From: Stenocarpella maydis
Taxonomy: Eukaryota; Ascomycota; Sordariomycetes; Diaporthales; Diaporthaceae
Direction of reading: 5' to 3'
NCBI GenBank assembly: GCA_002270565.1
Contig: NQMI01000025.1
Location: 248,001 to 312,000 of the forward strand
DNA length: 64,000 nucleotides
This document shows positions 56,801 to 64,000 of this stretch, piece by piece (position 1 is the first letter of the stretch; the number at the start of each line of letters is the position of its first letter). The translations under genes and the position numbers were made by a program. The notes under the pieces were generated by a model. That model saw only the letters and a program-made list of their open reading frames with translations, did not search any database and was not told the origin of the DNA.

Positions 56801-59794
56801 ATACTATCTGAGGACAATCGCAAATGTCTTCCGCTGGGCACCTGACGCGATATGGAGTGTATTGGCGACAAAAGCTGCCTCTCCTGATGATTTCCCTGGA
56901 TTGGCAGAAATCAGTAAGAATGGAACGTGCCTGTTCTCTCACGAATGCTAACCTATTGTAGCCGACTCCCTGGACGACGTGTCTCTTCAATTCTTCCTCT
57001 TGCAAGTTTGCCTGAGATGCATTTCACAGTACCATACATCCGATGACAGTGAGATCAATGTTCAGGTTACACAGCTCACTCGGAGTGCCTTGGTCGTCCT
57101 CCACCAGATTCTCCTCAGTCCCTATGCTGCGCCTCTGGCAAGGATGCATCTGGAAGACATCTTGATCGAGAGGCTTTCTCAGTCTCTGGACTGCCCAGAT
57201 CCTTATTCCCAGGTTCTTCTTCTGGACGTCGTCTTCGCTTCTCTGAAGCTTCGGGAAGTGCTCTTTGCTGAGCCACCGCCCTCCCCTACTTTAGACAAGA
57301 GGAAGCAAGGCGGTGAAGTTGGGAGCCACCGTGGGTCTGTCTCTGCAGACAAGACATCTCGGCTTCCTCCCCCGCCACCAGCATTACTCAAGTGCCTGCA
57401 GGCCGGTCTCTCGTCTCCAAGTAGCCGGCCCGTGTTGGACAGCTGGATCAGTTTCCTCACTGAATGCTTGCCATACTATGCCGACACTATATTCCAGGTG
57501 CTCATCCCGCTCGTGGGGACACTGTGCGACCAGATCGGCATCACCTTTGGTAGCTTGCAACAAATGTTCAAGGGCCGCGAGCACGAATGGAAAGGCCATA
57601 CTGACGCACCAGAAACGACCTTGATCTCTTTTCTTAACGGACTAGAGCACGTTCTGGCCAGGAGCCATGATAGGTTACTGCTGGAGGAGGCACGTACACA
57701 GGTCGTTAAGAGCCCAGACCAGCCACAAGGATTCTTTGGGAACATGGTGTCTGGCGTGTTCTCAAACGAGAACCTGCACTCTAGAAGTGCTACGGCGAAT
57801 GATAGGTTGACCGTGTTGTTGGCTTTCCAGGACGCCGTGAGGATCTGCTTTAGGATCTGGTCTTGGGGCCAAGGCAACGACGCGACTGCGCAGGCCGCCA
57901 GCTCCATGGCTTCTTTCAAGTACACATCTCTGCGCATGAGGAACCGCGCCCGCAGGCTTCTTGAGCACTTGTTTGCCGCGGAGACGCTGGAGTGTTTGGA
58001 GACAGTGATCGAAATATGGCGCAAGTCGTTGGACGACTCCACGTCACAACCGCACATCGAAGTCTTCAACCTTCTCCCTGCCCTTGACGGCTCAAGGCCA
58101 AAACACACCATACCGGCGATATTCAACGCTATCTACAGCCGGACCAATCCGACGGCGCTCGACCCTACACGCAAGTCCAACATGACGCTGGACCTCCAGG
58201 ACACTGATATTGTCATTTTCTTGGTGGACTATGCTAGGTCTCTCGAGGACGACGCTATGGACGAGATTTGGCAAGACTGCATCACATTCCTGAAGGATCT
58301 GCTGACCAACCCATTCCCACATCGACAGACACTTCCAAGTCTGCTCGAATTCGCTGCAATTCTGGGCGTCAAAGTCGACAATACCAACTTTGGAGAGCAG
58401 CGTAAGATGCGCAGGGAATTAGGGGTAAGCATAGCCGTGCCTGAAATGCCGGGTGTGCAAGCTGACATTTTTCGTAATAGGACCTATTCCTAAGGCTGTT
58501 GACCGCCCTATTTACGACGCGGCCTGTCAACTTCTCAGAAGCCAGCAACGGCGCATCTGAGAAGCCGAAACGCCTTGAGCCTTCCAGACAAGTCACGCCA
58601 AGCAGGAACCCGCAGGAACGGGCCGATGATGTTGTCTCTATCCTGTCCTCTATTGCTCCTGATCTGCCCAAGATACTGGTTGAAAATGATCGCGTCTTGT
58701 CGGCTGCGACATCTATCTCAACCAGCGTGATCGGGCCGGCATTGCGCGCAAAGACCTTCCCGGACACATTCTCCAAGAGCACTCTGGTCTTGTTGCAGGA
58801 GCTCACGCGACTACCAAACAACCAGAAGACTTGGAAGAGAGACGTCACAGATGCATTCAATGATGCACGTTTCTTCGGGACGAACGTGGCTCTGGTTCAG
58901 AATGACTGGCTGCCTCTGCTCAAGCAGTGGACAGTCACGGACAAGGATAGGCTGCCAGAGCTGCTTAGCCGTATCACGGCTCCGACAACAGCAGGAATCG
59001 TGTTCGGCGTTGGTGCGACCTCGGCGAGACTCGAGGCTGACCGAAAGACACAATTGAATCTCCGCCGCATAGCCACACTGATTCTGGCAGCAGCTGAGGA
59101 CACATTTGTCACGGAACTGCCCAACATTGTGGACAAGCTGGTCGAGTTGCTAGGAGCAACAGCTACCTCATCCCCCTCCTCGACCACACGGGCGGAGCTC
59201 TTCATGGTTGTGCGGGCGCTCGTCCTCAAAACAAGCGCCATACACCTGGCTCCGATCTGGCCCGTGATCAATGCGGAGTTGCACGCGTCCATCTCATCCG
59301 TGGCGGCCCCTGACCACAGCGCTGCCTCGGAGACGTACAACAACGGTTCGGTGCTGCAAGCATGCAAGCTATTGGACCTGCTCATATGCGTGGCACCCGA
59401 TGACTTCCAACTCCACGAATGGCTTTTCGTGACGGACACGATCGATGCAGTGTATCGACCGGTCAACTATCAAGCAATAGCGCTGGTGGACGAGCTCTCC
59501 GAGGCGTTGGGGTCTGCCATCGTGACACCGCACCCGCAGTCAGAAGACACGGCAGTTCTGATCGCACAAGGCCCTCACAGGCGGCCTCTACTGGGAGCTG
59601 CTGGCATCAGGGATGACGTCAATTTGGAAAGGAGAGAAGAGCTTGTTGTAAAGATACTGAGGCCGTTCTTTGCCCAGCTCAGCATCTTCGCCTTCGAGTC
59701 AACGTATGCAATGACTACTGTGGACTGGGAGGGCTGTGTACAGGGACTGCTCAAGGACTTGTTTGACGAGTCGACCATTGTAAAGGCGCTTTGA
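53866..59794 (+). CDS. DOP1: Dopey family protein Dop1
   Basis: A very large peripheral membrane protein that works with Mon2 and flippase Neo1 in endosome-Golgi traffic; in Aspergillus the orthologue DopA is a developmental regulator. Six exons: 53866-53965, 54042-54172, 54234-56626, 56681-56913, 56962-58424 and 58481-59794, giving 1877 aa in one frame. The start is the ATG giving MSLEPGAPRSTSPDSS. The N-terminal Dopey domain is clear: KAYRKYAVGVDRALTLFETA, LQEWADYISFLNRLLKALQA, SLPSGVHQKTIEVYNYVF and DLPLYLTGLAPTLSFASLSV. The remainder is alpha-helical repeat-like with Leu-rich C-terminal helices. Intron 2 has a weak donor (GTTCGA). The end lies 131 bp from the convergent TGS1 stop. Confidence 0.92.
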
Positions 59795-59925
59795 TGATGT
59801 CTTAGGCTCTGTGGGTAGCACCTAGACGATACCTCAAAAAAATGCTAGATACCGATGGCTTCGTGGGGGAGGGGGCAAGGTTGCGACAGCGTCAGAGTGA
59901 CTTGCTATACCGGTCAGATCGCCAT

Positions 59926-61118
59926 CTAGTGCTCGTCCTCGGGCGGGTAGTAAGCAACCAGGCCCTTGGCGGCGCCCTTGACACAATACTGGACCACGCC
60001 CAGCTTCTCCGCCGCACCGTCGGGGACCAGGCCGGCAAGCTGCCGCAGGTCCCCGTTCCGCGGCAGGAACAGGGCGTGAGCCATGGGCCGGCACGCAGCG
60101 GTGATGTGGGCCAGCGAGTAGGGCTCCATGGCCTCGAGGTCGAAGACGTCAGCCTGCTGGTAGCCGACGCCGCCCCAGGGCGGGCTCGCAAAGACCTCGA
60201 CGCCCCGGGCGAGAGATGCTGCCGCCGAGGTCGCCGAGGAGCCCGCAGGGCCTGCAGAAACCCGCTCCCCACCCCTGCCCTGCAGGCGCACGCCCAGTGC
60301 CTCGTCCAGCGCCCCAGGCTGGTTGGCCAGGCGGTTGAGGAAGTCGAAGCAGTCGGCGTGCACAAAGGTGACGTACCCGCCCACCTCGTAGACCTCGGCG
60401 TTGTGCTGCGCGCAGGCGAGGGTGGCGGCGTCGCGCTCGACGGCGATGACGCGGTCCCAGGCGCCCGAGAGCGCGAACTGGATCGTGTTGCCGCCGGCGC
60501 CGGCGAAGAGGTCGACGATCACGCTCGGCTTGTGCGCGCGCCGGGCGTGCTTGGCTGCCATCTCGGTTGCGATCTCGCTGGTTACGGGGGCGGGGGGTGT
60601 CAGTTTTTCTACTTCCGGGGAGGTTTTTTTTCTTTGTCTTTCTTCTTCTTCTTTCTTTCCTCCTTCTTCTCGTTACTCACTGGAAGGGGCAGGAGGGAAA
60701 GGAGGGTTGGGTTTTCTGAGGGCTTACACTGCTATGGGCTCTGGGGTAACGCCGAACCAGGCGTCGTCTGTCATTCTAATGTCGTAGTCATCATACTGCC
60801 ATAGAGTATTCCGCTGGTGCCAGTATCTGTATTTCGTTCGTCAGCTTCATTCGTCATATCGGGTCAGCCGTGGGCTCTGCGAAGCGAGACGGGTGTCATG
60901 CAAGCAGCTCACTTTCGTAGCTTCTCTGGCATCTCGTCGGATGATGAGTAGTGCTTGCATTCTTTCGTTAGAGGCAGCCGCTCTGCAGGCCTCATGACAC
61001 CTGCCGGCGCCCCATACCTGCTGCTGAGGTACTCGTTGATGACGGGCGCCTCGTCCTGCCTGGGACGTCTGCCAGATGAGCCTGCTGAGTGGCCTTTGGC
61101 TTCCACTGGCTTCTTCAT
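59926..61118 (-). CDS. TGS1: Trimethylguanosine synthase (snRNA/snoRNA cap methyltransferase)
   Basis: It converts the m7G cap of snRNAs and snoRNAs to the 2,2,7-trimethylguanosine form using S-adenosylmethionine (nucleolus or Cajal-type bodies). Exons 61118-60913, 60826-60728 and 60577-59926 give 318 aa. Evidence: KLRKYWHQRNTLWQYDDYDI, MTDDAWFGVTPEPIA, SAM motif VIVDLFAGAGGNTIQFAL (about residues 121-138), RVIAVERDAATLACAQHNA, and the catalytic FASPPWGGVGY (about 231-241), which supplies the Trp that stacks on the cap. A low-complexity Gly/Ala/Ser insert sits just before that motif. The ATG giving MKKPVEAK was chosen as the start; an upstream in-frame extension is possible. It is divergent from GRASP. 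Confidence 0.92.
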
Positions 61119-61546
61119 TTTCCGTGTCCTGCTTGTACTGGGGTACAAATCACTTGAGAATAGCTGTAAAATCCCATACTGCCTATAACCCAACTCCCAT
61201 GTTCAAAGCGATTGATTCCCAGCTGGTGGATGTTGTCGAGGTAAATGGCGTAAAATTCGCTAGCAGCAATCATGGTGAGGCTTAAAAGGACCTACCTAGG
61301 TGGGTACCTAGGTACCTGCTGGAGCTGTGGCGCCAGGGACCCCAGGAGCTTCCCTCAGGTAGGGGGGCTTGGGCACAGGGGTGCCGGTGGGCAAGGCTGA
61401 GATGCACGGCGCGGCAACGTGGTCGCATGGCAAGCAACCGCGCCGTGCATGTGAGTCCCAGCCAACGTCGTTGCATTGTCAATCACGAGAAAACAAGATC
61501 ACTGGGCCCTTCAAGCCCACAGGTAACCATCCGGTCGGCCAACACC
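61119..61546. promoter_or_regulatory. Divergent promoter region, TGS1 / GRASP
   Basis: The 428 bp between the start codons must serve both genes. CCTAGGT-type motifs recur near 61295-61316, which is compatible with but not proof of a regulatory repeat. Confidence 0.5.
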
Positions 61547-62736
61547 ATGTTCAACGCGCTCAACCGTTTCATGTCCCGCCTCGACGGCGAGGACCCTCGG
61601 CAGAAGCAGCATCAACAGGGCCTATTCGGATTCCAGGTACTGCGAAACACAAACCTACAGCTCGCAATTGAGCCCTGGTTTGACTTTGTTATTGGGATCA
61701 ATGGACGCATGATCGTACGGCTCTCCCTTTAGCAAATGAAGACACCAGGAAGGGCATATATGCTGAACGACACCCGCAGGACGACCCAAGCCCCGGCCTC
61801 TTTGCACAAGAGGTTCGCAACTGTGCGGGAGGAAGCGTGTCATTAGGCTTGTGGAGCGCAAAAGTATGACACAGCGAGAGAGAGGAACAAGAGTATCTGC
61901 CACCTGTAATGCTGACGGTCCAACGCCAGGGCCAACGAACACGCACGATGCACGTCCCAGTCCCCGTCGACGGCTCCTCGCTCGGCCTCTCCCTCCAGTG
62001 GGCGTCGCTCAACGCCGTCGTCAACATATGGCACGTCCTCGACGTCCCCGCCAACTCGCCCGCCGACATGGCGGGGCTGCTCCCCTACAGCGACTACATC
62101 CTCGGCTCGCCCGAGGGTACCCTGCACGGCGAGAGCGGGCTGGGCGAGATCGTCGAGGACCACATCGGCAGGCCGCTGAGGCTGTACGTCTACAACAACG
62201 AGTACGACGTCACGCGCGAGGTCACGCTGCAGCCGAGCCGCGAGTGGGGCGGCGAGGGCGCCCTCGGGTGCGTCCTGGGGTACGGCGCCCTGCACCGCCT
62301 GCCCGCGCCGCTGAGCGAGCCGGTGGACGCGCCGGGCGACACCATCTTTGACGGGTCGTTCTCGGAGAAGACGCCCCTCTACGGCCAGGCTGCGCCCGGG
62401 GCCGACGCGGCCAACTTCTTCACCCCCGCCGACGCCGAGCAACCTCCTCCGGTGGGTGGGCTGCCGGCCGCGGGGGCTGACTTCCTCGTCCCGGCGCAGA
62501 TGGCAAGCGCGCCGCCTCGGAGTCACAAGAAAAAGGCACACCGTGCCCCGGTCGGCGGGATGGACGACTACTTCAACGAGCAAGAAGAAAAGAGCAGGGC
62601 GCTGGACCGGCCAGACTCGACCCGGAGCAAGAGTCCGCTTGCTCCGCCGCCCAAGGCGGGCGGGCCTCCAAAGGGGGGGCCACCGCGAGCAGAAACGCCA
62701 CAGGCGGAGGCGGAGCAGAGTGTGGCAGGTGCATAG
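61547..62736 (+). CDS. GRH1: GRASP family Golgi protein (Grh1-like)
   Basis: A peripheral Golgi/COPII-associated protein acting in ER-Golgi traffic and unconventional secretion. Exons 61547-61714, 61780-61863 and 61930-62736 give 352 aa. Tandem PDZ-type GRASP domains are evident: GLFGFQVLRNTNLQLAIEPWFDFVIGINGR, GLWSAKGQRTRTMHVPVP, LGLSLQWASLNAVVNIWHVL, NSPADMAGLLPYSDYILGSP, LRLYVYNNEYDVTREVTLQP and LGCVLGYGALHRLP. The C-terminal 100 residues are Pro-rich and disordered. Residue 2 is Phe, so the N-myristoylation seen in animal GRASPs is absent; an amphipathic N-terminal helix (MFNALNRFMSRL) probably replaces it, as in yeast Grh1. It converges on OST2. Confidence 0.94.
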
Positions 62737-62970
62737 ATAGAAGGAAGCGTGTTATCGGAAGAAGACGCCTCGTCAATTGGTTTTACGGCTGCAAGGAGAT
62801 ATACCCTGGCCTCTGCCCCCGCGATATCAATTGTTCCCATGCTGCCTCCCAAAGCACTCCGTGCCCATGTTTTACAGGCCAATGCCACCTAGAAGGTTCC
62901 CGGGACGGCCTTGGTGGGGAAGTAATTCGAAACCGTCCCCCTGCGCACGCTGTACCCGCAAAGTACGCCC

Positions 62971-63567
62971 TCAGTTGATGTAGTTGACGCAGAAGAAGTG
63001 CAAGATGAGGCTGCCAAAGATGTAGTCTGCGAATGAGCGCTCCGGGGTGACCTTTGGGAAATCGGACTTGTTCTGCTCGTCGGTTTGCATGCGCAGGGAA
63101 ACTGTCATGACCAAGTCAGCCAAAAGGGGGATGGGATGAACACCGGTGGTGTGGATGTCGGTCGGCACGTACCAGTAAGGACGAACTGGCCAACGGTGGC
63201 TGCGAAACCGGCCAGGAAGGCATTGAAGGGCTGTATGACAGCCGGTTGTCAGTTCTTGTTGCTCGGCCGGCGTTGGGGCGCCGGCGGTGTCTGTCTGAGA
63301 GGGTTACCCCGTCGGGCCACTTACGTCTTTGGCGATCAGGAAGTAGTAGACAAACTGGATGGCGCCGACGGCCATGAGGAACACCAGGAACGCATCAATA
63401 AGGCGTGTCTGGTGGCCCGTCGTCTTCCAGTAGTGGGACCAGATCTTGTCTGGGGACAGCGGCGACCTGGGCTGTGCCTTTGATGCGGCCTTGGGGGCCT
63501 TCGCCGCCGGGGCCGGGGCGGGCGTGTCTGCTTGCGAGGCGGCTGCGGCGTTCTTCTTGGGTGCCAT
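62971..63567 (-). CDS. OST2: Oligosaccharyltransferase subunit Ost2 (DAD1 family)
   Basis: An essential membrane subunit of the ER oligosaccharyltransferase that transfers the lipid-linked glycan to Asn residues. Exons 63567-63325, 63230-63173 and 63101-62971 give 143 aa. After an Ala/Pro/Lys-rich cytosolic N-terminus come three membrane segments: LIDAFLVFLMAVGAIQFVYYFLIA, PFNAFLAGFAATVGQFVLT and FADYIFGSLILHFFCVNYIN, the last being the diagnostic DAD1/Ost2 C-terminus. The frame stays open upstream of the ATG through a triplet repeat to the window edge, so a longer N-terminus cannot be excluded, but the ATG at 63567 fits the family length. Confidence 0.94.
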
Positions 63568-63617
63568 GGTGGGATTTTGGGGGGGCTTGTGGTGTGGGTG
63601 GGCAGTTGTCGTTGTCG

Positions 63618-63682
<65 letters not shown>

Positions 63683-64000
63683 GCTGCTGCTGTTGTTGTT
63701 GTTGATCCCGGGAAACGAAGGCCTGGTTGCGAGTTGGCTGCAACTGTGAGTTCGTCGTCCAGGCTATTGCTTCCAAACAAGACACGAAGCTCCAATTCAC
63801 ACCCTTGCACCGGCCCCGGCAGCTGCTGTCCACGGTGTGGGTCCGTGCACGGGCTGCAGGGAACTGCTGCAACATTGGCATCAATTTCAGCTTTGACATC
63901 CACCCATTGAAGCGAGTTTGCCCTGTCACTCAGCTCAGTATCCTCTGGGAGGAAAGAAATGCACTCAATTATTGTTTGGTGGTGCTGCTTGCCACTCAAT
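63568..64000. other. OST2 upstream region at window edge
   Basis: It holds the OST2 promoter and leader, with the triplet repeat at 63605-63703. No further gene was seen before the edge. Confidence 0.5.
63605..63703. repeat. Triplet microsatellite (GTT)n / (AAC)n, about 33 units
   Basis: Nearly uninterrupted TTG units with a few TCG and TGC variants, ending about 40 bp upstream of the OST2 ATG, so probably in its 5' leader. On the OST2 strand the in-frame reading is poly-Thr with a few Ala; the adjacent frame reads poly-Gln. Confidence 0.95.

Noticed and set aside
61843..62583. Long minus-strand frame opposite GRASP
   Set aside because: It is an antisense shadow of the GC-rich GRASP coding exon, with no independent motif.
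1..64000. CRISPR arrays, prophage or bacterial operons
   Set aside because: Gene structure with spliceosomal introns is fungal throughout, and no direct-repeat/spacer pattern was seen.
1..64000. A secondary-metabolite or other novel multi-gene cluster
   Set aside because: No backbone synthase is present; the tyrosinase, GH43 and hxB genes are interspersed with housekeeping genes and share no visible common control.

Overview
The window is nuclear DNA from a filamentous ascomycete, most likely a Sordariomycete. The genes carry short introns of about 48-190 nt with GT...AG ends and CTAAC/CTGAC-like branch points. The gene content is ascomycete-typical: a Mnn9-family mannosyltransferase, a MoCo sulfurase, a GH43 enzyme, a tyrosinase, a PX/PXB protein and a secreted M28 aminopeptidase. 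All coordinates and splice sites were read by hand; there is no transcript or database support.

Layout. 1-493 is the 5' end of an amidophosphoribosyltransferase gene (ade4, minus) running off the left edge. 752-2959 is a decayed Fot1/pogo-type DNA transposon with well-matched 71-72 bp terminal inverted repeats. 2960-6590 is gene-poor, with a candidate solo LTR at 5569-5829. From 6591 the window is an ordinary genic region: a PX/PXB lipid-binding protein (-), an unrecognised coiled-coil membrane protein (-), rRNA-processing CGR1 (-), a 5.2 kb gene-free interval, a large disordered protein (+), PEX4 (+), ANP1 (-), ALG12 (+), a secreted GH43 hydrolase (-), MoCo sulfurase hxB (-), CDC6 (+), a tyrosinase with an apparent frameshift (-), RNA polymerase I subunit RPA135 (-), a long spacer, ARL8 (+), another long spacer, a leucine aminopeptidase (+), DOP1 (+), TGS1 (-), GRASP (+) and OST2 (-).

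Functional picture. Most genes are conserved single-copy housekeeping genes. Secretory and N-glycosylation functions are frequent: ALG12 (ER lipid-linked oligosaccharide), OST2 (oligosaccharyltransferase), ANP1 (Golgi mannan), GRASP, DOP1, ARL8 and the PX/PXB protein, alongside three predicted secreted enzymes. ANP1 and ALG12 share a divergent promoter region, as do hxB/CDC6 and TGS1/GRASP. No CRISPR array, prophage, biosynthetic gene cluster or obvious novel multi-gene system was seen. The best leads are the single-base frameshift in the tyrosinase CuB motif, the transposon with C-to-T style decay beside ade4, three ACGCG boxes before CDC6, a perfect 36-bp AT palindrome, in-frame retainable introns in three genes, and the unrecognised coiled-coil membrane protein.
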